Positions 36,641 to 45,760 of a DNA stretch of 64,000 bases are shown here, one piece after another. The stretch's first letter is position 1; every line of letters starts with the position of its first letter. The position numbers and the translations under genes were made by a program. Below the pieces are notes generated by a model. That model was not told the origin of the DNA, searched no databases, and saw nothing but the letters and a program-made list of their open reading frames with translations. This DNA is from Chloracidobacterium sp. (lineage in GTDB: Bacteria > Acidobacteriota > Blastocatellia > Pyrinomonadales > Pyrinomonadaceae). The stretch covers positions 789,842 to 853,841 of the forward strand of contig JADKKB010000005.1 in assembly GCA_016720705.1 (NCBI GenBank), written 5' to 3'.

Positions 36641-37084
36641 ATGTCAGCAAATATCTCGATACTCGGAAACACAGGCCGCGATGTGAGCCTGCGATATACA
36701 GAAAAGGGCACACCGGTCGCGAGCTTTCCAATCGCGTCGAACTCTTTCAAGAACAGTCCCGAAGGTCGTGTTCAAGTCACACATTGGTTCAACGTGGTCG
36801 CATTCGGAAAGACGGCTGAGACGCTCGCCGAGCACGTAAAGAAGGGCACGTCTCTGCTTGTTCACGGCAGGCTCTCCTTCAGCCCCTGGAGTACGGATAA
36901 GGGAGAACCCAGATCCGGCGCCGAGGTGTCGTTGTTCTCGTTTGAGTTCGTCGGTTCGAACCGTGCGAACGATCAGGATGAATCTGCATCGAGTGGCAGC
37001 AGCGACGAGCCTGATATCCCGGAATACACAGGCTCGCCTGCGCCTGAGACGCCTGTCGAAGAGCCGTTCGTCGATCAATTCTGA
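36641..37084 (+). CDS. ssb: Single-stranded DNA-binding protein (copy 2)
   Basis: A 147-residue SSB beginning ANISILGNTGRDVSLRY, with FNVVAFGKTAETLAEHV and GTSLLVHGRLSFSPW. Its tail is acidic and proline-rich and ends in EEPFVDQF, close to the protein-interaction tip of bacterial SSBs. The N-terminal nucleotides and residues closely match copy 1, so the two are paralogues, about 2.4 kb apart. It starts a second group with the RNase H gene. Confidence 0.92.
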   Translation: MSANISILGNTGRDVSLRYTEKGTPVASFPIASNSFKNSPEGRVQVTHWFNVVAFGKTAETLAEHVKKGTSLLVHGRLSFSPWSTDKGEPRSGAEVSLFSFEFVGSNRANDQDESASSGSSDEPDIPEYTGSPAPETPVEEPFVDQF

Positions 37085-37163
37085 GATAGATTCTCTTCGC
37101 CAACTAGGGGCAAGGCCTCAGCGCTTTGCCCCCTTCTTCAGTTGAAAAAACAAGAGGTGGACA

Positions 37164-37818
37164 ATGAGTGTAATAAGGTTACTTGAAAACAAAAGCAGTA
37201 TCAGAAGTGCGGATGATTATACGCCTCTAGTGAGGATCTATGCCGATGCGTCATGCTTGAGAAATGGTGCGTTTCACGAGTCGGCGGGATGCGGTGCGGT
37301 GATGATTGATCACAATCGCCTGGAGATCAAATTGGTAGCCAAATATCTCGGACAGGTTACCAATCAGCAGGCTGAAATACTCGCGTGTACAAAGGCTTTG
37401 GAACAACTGCACCGCTCCTGCCGGGTCGAGATCGTATCAGATTCAAGATATGTGATCGACACGATGGCAGGTCGAATCAGAATGCGTACTAATCGTCTGT
37501 TCTGGACGCATCTCGTGAAAGCCTGTTACGGTCATCATATTTCCTGGCGCTGGGTTAAAAGGTCATTCCGGAGTAGCTTTTCAAGAAGTGGCAGACCGGC
37601 TGGCTCGCAGTTCGGCAAAAGTTTGCAGCGATCTGTCGGCAGAGGATCTGGAGGAACTGTCCGGCCATCTTTCAAATGGTACCGAACAGTTCGACATCCG
37701 TGATTTTGAGTCGGAGCTTGAGAAGGTTGTTTCCAGATACGGAATAGCCCATCAATCATTCGTTCCGGCTGCAAATTTGGACCGTATCGGAACCCTTCCA
37801 TCAGCCTTTTCTGCCTAG
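37164..37818 (+). pseudogene. RNase HI-like gene broken by a one-base frameshift
   Basis: The first frame (from 37164) encodes an RNase H fold with catalytic residues Asp28 (IYADAS), Glu71 (NQQAEIL) and Asp93 (VSDSRY) and runs to WRWVK. The expected WVKGHSG then continues in the next frame (VAFQEVADRLARSSAK...), which is open to 37818. Removing one A from the AAAA run at 37557-37560 restores one protein of about 217 residues. The gene is therefore either newly inactivated, slippage-corrected, or affected by a sequencing error. A conserved-looking extension follows the RNase H fold. It lies after ssb copy 2. Confidence 0.8.
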
Positions 37819-37828
37819 AGTCTCCCTT

Positions 37829-38086
37829 CTAAGTCTTAATTTTAAGCCAGCTTTTGAATGCGGGATCGCGTTCGAAAAGGTGGTTTAGCGCGTACTCGAC
37901 AACATCGTCATTCGTGATCTCGGTATTCATGTTGGCCGTCGCGAACTGAAGATACTGCTTGAGTTTCTCCTCAGTTGCTTCGAGTATTCTTGCATTCAAT
38001 TTCACGTAAGTAAGGCGGTTGATCTGCAGAAGTGGCCGCTCGATATTCGATTTTGAAGAGGGGGTGATATTACGCTGTTCGTTCAT
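37829..38086 (-). CDS. Small ribbon-helix-helix-like plasmid protein
   Basis: An 85-residue protein with a disordered N-terminus, a strand-like segment (RLTYVKLNARI) and two helices (EEKLKQYLQFATAN, NDDVVEYALNHLFE), as in RHH DNA-binding proteins of plasmid control or relaxosomes. A purine-rich AGGAGACC lies upstream of its start. It is divergent from the mobilisation genes, with an oriT-like stretch between them. Confidence 0.65.
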   Translation of the reverse strand: MNEQRNITPSSKSNIERPLLQINRLTYVKLNARILEATEEKLKQYLQFATANMNTEITNDDVVEYALNHLFERDPAFKSWLKIKT

Positions 38087-38467
38087 TAAATTGGTCTCCT
38101 TTGCTTCGGTAGAATAACTGTCACAAGGAAGAGATCAATCGGCGTGCCGTAGCAGAAAGCAGTGGGAATTTAATAGAAAAGGTGGTGTGTAGGAGCACCA
38201 CTTTTGGCGTAAAAAAGAGGAGCCTCCAGGTGCCTTGTAAAAAATGAAAATTACAGCTGCAGGTGTATGACAGGATAGACCAGAATCCAGCCATTGTAAT
38301 TCGCGTAAACGTATTACTTACATTGATTTACGCCTTGTCACCGAAATTACAAACCGAAATTTAACCGAAAAACTCATTAAAGGCACGTGCTTTGCTCAGC
38401 TCCAATCTGTCCGAAAAATTACAAAAGGACGAAGTGGTGACAAAACGGCACAGCAAAAACCGGAAAA
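38087..38467. other. Candidate origin of transfer / control region
   Basis: 381 bp between the RHH gene and the mobilisation operon. It contains a hairpin (AAAAGGTGGTG with CACCACTTTT, 38177-38205), a 7-bp inverted repeat GCGTAAA/TTTACGC (38303-38309 and 38327-38333), and three direct copies of ACCGAAA at 38340, 38353 and 38364, with a related CCGAAAAATTACAAA further on. Relaxase nick sites usually lie beside such repeats just upstream of the relaxase genes. The exact nick site cannot be read. Confidence 0.45.
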
Positions 38468-39145
38468 ATGAGAAAGCGTGACAAAGAAAGAATTGCGAAG
38501 AATATTGATGTTAAGAATGAACTGAAACAGGGTCGTCCGATAAGCGTTCGGCCCTATGACGAAGATCATGGAAAACTTGAAGAGATCGCAGAGGAAACCG
38601 GAGAGAACAAGGCCGCGATAGTTCGTCGAATGATCCATTTCGCATTGAACGACAGACAGAAGCAATTCGCGGCAGGGCAGTGTCAAATGAAGCTCGATTG
38701 GCTTGTTAGTAAGGGGCGTGACAACGAGTCCATTAATCTCTCACTAAATGGCAACTTTGCCGAGACCCGAGATCGGGTTGAACGTCTGGAATCAGAACTA
38801 GAAACAGTATCCGAATTACTTCAAATTACGAGGTCTCTTGTTACCGAGATCTACTCAATGTCAAGCATGTCGATCTCATCCATGAATCTTGTCTTTACCA
38901 AGCTAATTGAGTTCGCGTCAACCGATACAAAAGATCGAAAAGATAGCGTCGTTATAGCTTCAACCGCAATGGCGGAACTGATCGATCACGCCGTAACAGA
39001 TCTTAAGAAATGCCTTCTATTTCATGAGCATGTGGTCGACGATGACTTGAAAGAACGAAGCTATCTCGGTACCAAGGTGGCAGTCCTCAAACAGCGGATC
39101 GAATCCATGCCTAAGTTGCAGAAGCAGCAAACAGATCCGTCATGA
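38468..39145 (+). CDS. Relaxosome accessory protein (RHH, MobC-like)
   Basis: A 225-residue protein. Residues about 20-60 (PISVRPYDEDHGKLEEIAEETGENKAAIVRRMIHFAL) match the ribbon-helix-helix pattern of plasmid mobilisation accessory factors that bind oriT, although I quote only the pattern here in parts. The rest is helical, with a coiled coil at about 95-125 and a Ser/Met-rich hinge. The stop overlaps the relaxase start (ATGA), so the two are translated together. Confidence 0.75.
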   Translation: MRKRDKERIAKNIDVKNELKQGRPISVRPYDEDHGKLEEIAEETGENKAAIVRRMIHFALNDRQKQFAAGQCQMKLDWLVSKGRDNESINLSLNGNFAETRDRVERLESELETVSELLQITRSLVTEIYSMSSMSISSMNLVFTKLIEFASTDTKDRKDSVVIASTAMAELIDHAVTDLKKCLLFHEHVVDDDLKERSYLGTKVAVLKQRIESMPKLQKQQTDPS

Positions 39146-41514
39146 GAATTATCGCAAGCGTCCAGTCAAAAAGAGGTAGTTCGCGCGGGCTTGTACACTA
39201 TCTGGCTCACAGCAAAATAGACCCCGACAAAGAGCCAGAAAAAGGCCGTGAACTTTTCAACGCTTTCACCGACCAGTTGGACGTCCGGAACGCCAACAAC
39301 TTTCTAAAGTCGAACTGCGGAAAAGGACGGCCATCCAACGACGAACTCCATCATTTGGTGCTTTCATTCAGGCCGGAAGATTTTCATGATCTTGGCTCTA
39401 CTGATGAGGTGCGAAAGCGACGACTAAAGGCCGTTGCCCGATTCGCGATGAGTCAGCTTGAAAAGAGTCTCAGTAGCGAAAGACTCGCGTGGGCCGGAGC
39501 GGTTCATCTCAATACGGCAAACCCACACGTTCATATTGCAATTCAAAAGCGCTATTTCGCCAAAGACCTTCGAGCCCGATCACTAAATAAAATTCCGCGA
39601 GAGGCACTTCCACACTTTGAGTCAATCAATGGAGAAAAGCAGATCGTCGAGGGGATCTTTATCGAATCCGCTCAAACGAACCTGGAGGAATTGATCGCTG
39701 AACGCGGTCCGTCACAGAGACATGCCAAAGACCAAAATAAATCGAGAACGCACGAAAAGACCAACGTCGAGAATAAGAGGGGAAACTTTGACGAACGAGA
39801 GACACTGCGACTTGGGATTCTGGCGGAATACCAACTCAAATTTAAGGAGGAAAGAATTGCCTTCATCGTGGAGCATCGTCAGAACCTGAGATTTCCGGTT
39901 TCCGATCCGAAAACTGGGGTGAAACACAAGGTTTCGATAAAGGAACTGGAGTCGGCGAGTACTGGACTCAGTGACTTAGATAATACTGCTGAGGCTCGGC
40001 AGATTCGGGCGATAACGCACAGCATCTTGGCAAAGGAGGAGTCGGAATTCTTTCAGCTAAAGGAAGACTCGGCCCAAGTTAGAAAGGAAGCTGCGCAGAT
40101 AAGAAAAGTCCATAAGAAAAGCGGAACCAAATTGCCGTCACCTAGTTTCACCAAAAAAGAGCTGGACGATCTACAAAATCAGTGTCTTGCGAACTCGAAA
40201 GTTCGGGAATACGGGTTCCTGGAACAGATCCGTCTCGACCTCGAGACCAGAAACGAAATTCAACCAAGAGATAAGGAGGATCTTGAACGCCTTGCCGCTC
40301 AAAAAAATCTCTCCGAACTGAGATCGCAGCATCGGCAAAGGAAGCTGATGGACTTCCGCGACAATGCCTATTACCGGAGAGTTTCCGTGGGAAAAGAACG
40401 GATCTCATTGGCCATGATCGACCATGAATCAAAGGCTAAAGACTACACGAATGGGTCGGTTATTCAGAGCATTCGCGTCGCGATCCAATCTTTGACGAAT
40501 AGAGAAAGCCGCCGGTATACCAAATCAGACCAAAGCCTGGTGACAGAAGCTGTGAATAGCAGTTTGAACGATCAATCAATGAGTCTACAAAAAGACTCTC
40601 AAAGGTGCCGGAAGGTGGTTGGAGTTCTGAACGACGTCCTAAACCGAAACAACACCATGAAAAGGGAAATTGAGCCAAAGTTTTCGGCGGACGATATGCT
40701 TGAAATCGATATTCTCGCTAGAAGACTTAGACTGCCAAAAGAGTACCTGGCGAATTGGAGCCTGCAAAAGCAGTTGATCGGGAAATTTGAAGGGCAGCAA
40801 CTAAATTCAGGTGCGACGTCTAAGGAAACGATTTGGGGTCACGATACAGACCTCGCCGCTGGGCGGACGATCGCCCGAGAGATCCTATGCAATATCGAGT
40901 TGAACAAAGCGAAAGAAGACCTCGCATCCTATCGAAAAACGAAGCGATTTCACAAATTCGCAATCGAGGACAAAACGAACGGGTCAATCAGTTATCTGAG
41001 TCTGAACGATGCTGATCTACCGCGAAAAGGATCGATCCTTGATCACGGACTAAATTTGTTGTTAGAGAGCAGGGATCACAGATTGTTGAGGCACGAACTC
41101 GAAGGACGAGTAAAGGTGCGTGAGGCCGATCTAAAGGCCAGTCTCGCTGCAGCAAAAGAACTTGTGATTGAAACTGGCAGGGAAGCCGCAACATTCAAGC
41201 AAAACTCCTGGTGGCAAAGTTCTGGGGAGCCTGATTACCAACCAATTTTTAGGGATAAAGAAGTAGCCGAGATTGAGAAGAGGATCGCAGCCAGACCCGA
41301 CAGTAAGGAGGCATCCAGATTAAAACTGGCTCTCGAACGCTCTGTTAGCCACAATTCGAGTACCTACGACCAGATTCTTCACATCGCTATATTACCGGAT
41401 CGCAACCCTGAAGCGGTTCAGAATCATACCTCTGATGTCCAAGAAAGAGAACAAAGAAGAGTCATTCGGCACAAACCAGATAAGCGAGAAATCAGCCTAG
41501 AAATGGAACGATAA
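39142..41514 (+). CDS. Relaxase / mobilisation nuclease
   Basis: A 790-residue protein. The N-terminal 200 residues are a HUH-type relaxase: candidate catalytic Tyr20 in GLVHYLAHSK, and the three-histidine metal motif HLNTANPHVHIA (His122, His129, His131). It nicks one strand at oriT and pilots it into a recipient. The long C-terminal part is helical and highly charged without helicase motifs. No type IV secretion genes are in the window, so the element is mobilisable rather than self-transmissible as far as seen. Confidence 0.88.
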   Translation: MRIIASVQSKRGSSRGLVHYLAHSKIDPDKEPEKGRELFNAFTDQLDVRNANNFLKSNCGKGRPSNDELHHLVLSFRPEDFHDLGSTDEVRKRRLKAVARFAMSQLEKSLSSERLAWAGAVHLNTANPHVHIAIQKRYFAKDLRARSLNKIPREALPHFESINGEKQIVEGIFIESAQTNLEELIAERGPSQRHAKDQNKSRTHEKTNVENKRGNFDERETLRLGILAEYQLKFKEERIAFIVEHRQNLRFPVSDPKTGVKHKVSIKELESASTGLSDLDNTAEARQIRAITHSILAKEESEFFQLKEDSAQVRKEAAQIRKVHKKSGTKLPSPSFTKKELDDLQNQCLANSKVREYGFLEQIRLDLETRNEIQPRDKEDLERLAAQKNLSELRSQHRQRKLMDFRDNAYYRRVSVGKERISLAMIDHESKAKDYTNGSVIQSIRVAIQSLTNRESRRYTKSDQSLVTEAVNSSLNDQSMSLQKDSQRCRKVVGVLNDVLNRNNTMKREIEPKFSADDMLEIDILARRLRLPKEYLANWSLQKQLIGKFEGQQLNSGATSKETIWGHDTDLAAGRTIAREILCNIELNKAKEDLASYRKTKRFHKFAIEDKTNGSISYLSLNDADLPRKGSILDHGLNLLLESRDHRLLRHELEGRVKVREADLKASLAAAKELVIETGREAATFKQNSWWQSSGEPDYQPIFRDKEVAEIEKRIAARPDSKEASRLKLALERSVSHNSSTYDQILHIAILPDRNPEAVQNHTSDVQEREQRRVIRHKPDKREISLEMER

Positions 41515-41583
41515 TTCGCGTCCATGTCTTATAGCTTAGGCACATTATTTGCCCTTTCATAGCTCGGTAAGTTCGAGAAGAGG

Positions 41584-43845
41584 ATGGGGCAAGTCATGAA
41601 ATTTGATCTGAGCAATAAGGTAATAGCTCGCCTAAGCAACAATGAATCACAATCGCCAAACAGAAGTTTGGATCTGGGGAATATTATTACTCCAGAATTG
41701 AGTCTTCTTTCGCCCAATCGGAACGAAATTGCACCACGCGGTAACGGTCGCGATGCCGCCCTTATTGCTTACTCCGAACGACTTCGAAGTAGTTACAAAC
41801 AAAACGAAGGTGGACTTAGGGACGGCATGGTCCTGCTTGGCGAAGCATTCAGGAATGGCCAACCAATCTCGATCACATGTTTTTGTCGAGCGGGGCAGAC
41901 GTGCCACGCGGATGTCGTTAAGCTCGCGATCGAAAAGGTTGCAAAGGCAATTGACGCAAGAGAACTGAACCATGCCGCACGATCCCCTATTGTTCAAGAC
42001 GTAAACTCTCGCCCATCAAATCCACGAACAGAAAGAGCGATCAACGAGATACTTTCGGTTAGCAAATCAGACCTTCTACTATCCAAACTGGACGACACCA
42101 ATGGTCGTAACAGGAGCGAGCATGCTTCATACCTCAACGGCACATCACAATTTCTTCGGGATGCATACGAGCGCGGCGGAACCGTTCAAAACGGTGTACT
42201 GGTAATTCCGAAGGAATCTCACGAACTAAAGTTACCGCTCCAACTAGCAAGCCTCAGCTATGGCGTAAGTCGGCTTGAACAACTGGTCGGATCAGAAAAA
42301 ACACGCGAAGTCGCTCCCAAAATCTTGGAATATGGGAAGGCCATCGCGGGAAGTAATTCCGATCGTGAAACGGAGGCGAAGGTCTTTCGTTGGATCTACG
42401 ACGCGTTAGATGGAAAACAGGAACTGCTAGGTGAGGTTAGAGAAGAGGGAAGATCGGAATCAACCAGAGAACGGTTCGACAGGACGCTAGCGGAAATTAA
42501 GAAGGTGGCCGACGAGATGGAAAGATTAGAACCATCTGACCGTTCGATCCAATACGAGCAGTTTGTCGAATCGAATTCGCAGAACACTAGACATTCTTTA
42601 GGCGAAGAGCTAGAAGAAATAGCTGAATCCGCTGAATATCTATTGACCGAACGGGATCCTGAACGCGGTCAGACAACACTTGGTTTCGAGCGAATTAAAC
42701 TTGAAAGCACGCAGATGACCCTTCTTGCATCCGAGATGTCGGCCGACGAACTGAAACATTGGTCTCAGGTTAAATTTCCAGCCCTGGACGAGGCCTTGGA
42801 GAACGGGATTCCACCCTCCACAATCCTGAAGCTGTTTAAGGCAAAATCTGATAAAGCGATTGAGAATGTTGTGAAAGGAAAGGAGCTAAATTACGAGGAC
42901 CTCCGTTTCGCGTCTGCATATCTTGAACACCAACTCAAACAACCTGAAACGAGGCTTCGACATTTCAATGAGCGGTATCGAGACTACGCTCAAATCTTAG
43001 ACCGCTGTCAAACGCGAGAAGAAGTGATTCAAGCGTCGTCAAAGATCAGGATTGACAATGCTTCAGCTGGTCTTAATCAACGGAATGGCCAAGATCGAGA
43101 TCCTAGGAATTCACCTGCCTTAACGACCAATGAGATGCAAATGCTGTTTACCGAGCAATCGCCTCGACACTTCACGTCAGAAATGACCGTAGCGAAACTC
43201 AGCTATGCAGGTGATGGCGCCGCCACAAAAGCGCGAACTGAGGCTTTGAAAAGAGGTGAGATCGCTCCAAGCCCAGAGGCCCAGCAATTGGTTAATAGTC
43301 TGGAATCTCGAATGGGAAGAACGTATCTTGACGAATCCCTGTCCGCGACAAAACACTTTCTCCAAAGTCTCAAGACGCCGGATGCGAAGCTTCGGTACAA
43401 GAACAGCTTCGATCACAGTGACCTTTACCGAAAGCTGCCTCCCGCAGAAAGAGATTTCGTTTATCAGCGAGCGACGGAGCAGAAGCATCATCTAGAGGCG
43501 ACAGTTCGAAACCTTTCGGAACAAAGGGGAGCGCGAGCCGAGATTGTAGTGGAAAAACTGCAAGACGTCATGAAAGCAGAACTGCTGGCGTTGTCGCTTT
43601 CAAACGCCGATCCAAGACTAGTCAAGGATCGTGCTTCTGTGATCCTTAACGAATACTTGGGCGAAAGAGGAAATATTTCAGTTGGCGTGGAAACCGGACA
43701 ATTGTCTCAAGAGCTGAGCGAAATTGTGCAGGGCCGAAACACTAGAAAGTTGCAACACGAAAGAACCTACGCGGGGGCGAAAATTCCGCACGGTTTCGAT
43801 CAAAATGGTAGCCGCGGGGAGATATTGCTTGAGCAGACGAGATAA
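41584..43845 (+). CDS. Large mobilisation-associated protein with N-terminal Cys motif
   Basis: A 753-residue soluble protein starting 69 bp after the relaxase; an ATG at 41596 is an alternative start. Residues about 55-120 form a small domain with AALIAYSERLR, then CFCRAGQTCHAD (Cys99, Cys101, Cys107, His108), reminiscent of uncharacterised DUF488/DUF4326-like cysteine-motif domains. The remainder is helical and acidic/basic mixed. No known enzyme motif is visible. Its position suggests a protein transferred or used with the relaxase; this is inference. Confidence 0.72.
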   Translation: MGQVMKFDLSNKVIARLSNNESQSPNRSLDLGNIITPELSLLSPNRNEIAPRGNGRDAALIAYSERLRSSYKQNEGGLRDGMVLLGEAFRNGQPISITCFCRAGQTCHADVVKLAIEKVAKAIDARELNHAARSPIVQDVNSRPSNPRTERAINEILSVSKSDLLLSKLDDTNGRNRSEHASYLNGTSQFLRDAYERGGTVQNGVLVIPKESHELKLPLQLASLSYGVSRLEQLVGSEKTREVAPKILEYGKAIAGSNSDRETEAKVFRWIYDALDGKQELLGEVREEGRSESTRERFDRTLAEIKKVADEMERLEPSDRSIQYEQFVESNSQNTRHSLGEELEEIAESAEYLLTERDPERGQTTLGFERIKLESTQMTLLASEMSADELKHWSQVKFPALDEALENGIPPSTILKLFKAKSDKAIENVVKGKELNYEDLRFASAYLEHQLKQPETRLRHFNERYRDYAQILDRCQTREEVIQASSKIRIDNASAGLNQRNGQDRDPRNSPALTTNEMQMLFTEQSPRHFTSEMTVAKLSYAGDGAATKARTEALKRGEIAPSPEAQQLVNSLESRMGRTYLDESLSATKHFLQSLKTPDAKLRYKNSFDHSDLYRKLPPAERDFVYQRATEQKHHLEATVRNLSEQRGARAEIVVEKLQDVMKAELLALSLSNADPRLVKDRASVILNEYLGERGNISVGVETGQLSQELSEIVQGRNTRKLQHERTYAGAKIPHGFDQNGSRGEILLEQTR

Positions 43846-44025
43846 TGCCACTGATTAACATTTCCCTTGCTTTCAATGATGGGTCGTCCAATCACGAGGG
43901 AACCGTTTTTTCATCCAGTTTATCTTTGCCCCACTCTAACTCCCTTGAGTAATTCATAGCATCAAGCCTTTCAAATCTCAGGTTCTTGTTGGTGCAGATC
44001 GATAAAAAGCTTCGGCCGAACTGTA
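43846..44025. other. Spacer between the mobilisation block and the LexA-like remnant
   Basis: 180 bp without a convincing gene. A minus-strand fragment reading MNYSRELEWGKDKLDEK is open for a short way and may be debris of a lost gene. The two blocks on each side are convergent. Confidence 0.3.
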
Positions 44026-44306
44026 ATGATAGATCAATCCGTTACTATCGCGGGTAGGATTGTAGATGCGACTCGTTTTAAGATTCATCTGTAATGGATC
44101 GCTCTGGGATCAAAGATAGGGATCTCGTCTTAGTTCTACAACAAGCGACGGCAAACGACGGCAAGGTTGTCGTTGCACTAATTGACGATAAATCCTCGAC
44201 AAAGGAATTTCGCCGCACGGCGTCGGCAATCGTCCTTACCCCGCGATCAAGCTCACCCGCATCACCCTTTAGTCGTTACCCGGTAGCAATCTTAACCGCA
44301 ACCTGA
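44026..44306 (+). pseudogene. LexA/S24-peptidase-like remnant
   Basis: Two short adjoining frames read like the middle and C-terminus of a LexA-type repressor: SVTIAGRIVDATRF (44026-44094; the position of the self-cleavage region) and then, in another frame, SGIKDRDLVLVLQQ ... VVVALIDDKSSTKEF ... (from 44094), matching the GDLVLVRxQ and VVALI-DE-TVKRF blocks of S24 peptidases. No DNA-binding domain remains. The end overlaps the effector gene on the other strand. It is too short and broken to function. Confidence 0.45.
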
Positions 44307-45745
44307 TAACTGCCATTTGCGGTCCGCTCATAGGCCACGATTTGTCCCAGCGCATTCAGTTTTTGGCCAAGAAACAAACAAAACCCCGCCGGAGCAAAAA
44401 GTATAAGGTGGGTGTTTTTCGCGCGGTACAATTCCCGAAACTCTCTAATTATCTTTTTCGCATCGTTTGCCAGTGCGACGGCATCTCCTGCGTTTCGGAT
44501 TGCGGAACTTCCCGTTCCCGTTGCGGGCTCAGCGTAGATCAGAGCCGAGAATGTATCACCACGCTCCTTAAAATAGTTTTCTGCATCATGCATACCACTA
44601 CCAGAAATCGATAACGCTATTAAAATATCGTCCCCTTCTTCGTTATCGGCGTGTCGAGTTCGATCAAAAACAAGGCCAGTGGGGGGCGAATCGGATCGCC
44701 AAAGGTTGATTTCGCTGTCCGTTGGCTGTTCGGCCCGGAATGCAAAACCGGCAACTTCGGGAAATGCGGCACCGACGGCAAGCACGGTCGTGAGGGGCAA
44801 CTTTCCGCGAAAATCGATGTAATGCCCATCTTCCATCTGCTGAAAAATCTTCCGTGCTTCTATCAGCTGAGGCAGAAGTTTCTGTTGCCAGTCAGACTGA
44901 TCAGGGACGCGCCTCGTATCACGGTCGATGTACTCGGTCCAATCAAGCTCGACCGTAGGCGACCCATCAAATTTGCGTTTTACCCAGCCGTGAATCTCAA
45001 GTTGGGCTTTTGGATTATCTTTGGCCTCGGCCCACAGACCGTTTTCGGTGACAAGTTCGATTAGCGATTCGCGAGTGATCTTTTTCTTTGCCCCCCCTTC
45101 CTTAATTACGTTGCGTATCGCGGCCAGGGCTAGGGCTCGCGCTTTTGGACCGCTCATTAACCCGTTGTTAGACATTCGTTCATCGACTATCTCTTCCAGA
45201 TCGCGCGTGCCTACAAAACCAAGACGAAGTCTTAGATCGCGGCAGAATTCCGCCATCTCCTCATCTGTGGAGTTCACGTGTTTCTGCCACAAACTACGAG
45301 CCTTGCCAGGTTTCGACCGCTTGCTGCAACTATGAAAAAGGTCAATGAAACCGTGGTTTTCGTGTATGAACTTGCCAAAGTCTATTGCGGCAGGCCAATT
45401 GCTTACCAGCCAAATTTCCGTTGGACCGTCTTTCTGAAGCAACTTCCAGCTTTGGAACAGTTTTTGAATCAGCGAAGTCGTGCTTGGTTTCTTTACCGTT
45501 GCTAAGAGTTCGAAGTTGTATTGAGCGGCGGCCGACACGTGCCATTTCACCTGGATGTATTGCGACGGGATCATCCGCCCTGATTTAGGATGCAACGTCA
45601 CATCGTCCGCCGCACCCGCTTTCGGATGCTCGACGTAGGCGTATTCATAATCGCTACCTTCGGAAAGTAGCTTTAACAACAAATACCAGCTATATAAATG
45701 CTGGTAGTCGTCTCCACCGATCCGTGCTCCGCTTTGTTCGCCCAT
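44276..45745 (-). CDS. cap4: CBASS effector: Cap4-like nuclease-SAVED protein
   Basis: A 489-residue protein. The N-terminal domain is a PD-(D/E)xK-type (DUF4297-like) nuclease: Glu39 in YVEHP, Asp48 in AADDVTL and QVK (65-67) in YIQVKWH. From about residue 290 the SAVED domain follows (VAGFAFRAEQ, DILIALSISGSG, FSALIYAEPATGTG, THLILFAPAGFCLFLGQ). In CBASS, Cap4 binds the cyclic oligonucleotide through SAVED and then degrades double-stranded DNA, killing the infected cell. It starts 15 bp after the CD-NTase gene and is the last gene of the operon. Confidence 0.9.
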   Translation of the reverse strand: MGEQSGARIGGDDYQHLYSWYLLLKLLSEGSDYEYAYVEHPKAGAADDVTLHPKSGRMIPSQYIQVKWHVSAAAQYNFELLATVKKPSTTSLIQKLFQSWKLLQKDGPTEIWLVSNWPAAIDFGKFIHENHGFIDLFHSCSKRSKPGKARSLWQKHVNSTDEEMAEFCRDLRLRLGFVGTRDLEEIVDERMSNNGLMSGPKARALALAAIRNVIKEGGAKKKITRESLIELVTENGLWAEAKDNPKAQLEIHGWVKRKFDGSPTVELDWTEYIDRDTRRVPDQSDWQQKLLPQLIEARKIFQQMEDGHYIDFRGKLPLTTVLAVGAAFPEVAGFAFRAEQPTDSEINLWRSDSPPTGLVFDRTRHADNEEGDDILIALSISGSGMHDAENYFKERGDTFSALIYAEPATGTGSSAIRNAGDAVALANDAKKIIREFRELYRAKNTHLILFAPAGFCLFLGQKLNALGQIVAYERTANGSYQVAVKIATG

Positions 45746-45760
45746 AATAAAATCTTTAGA

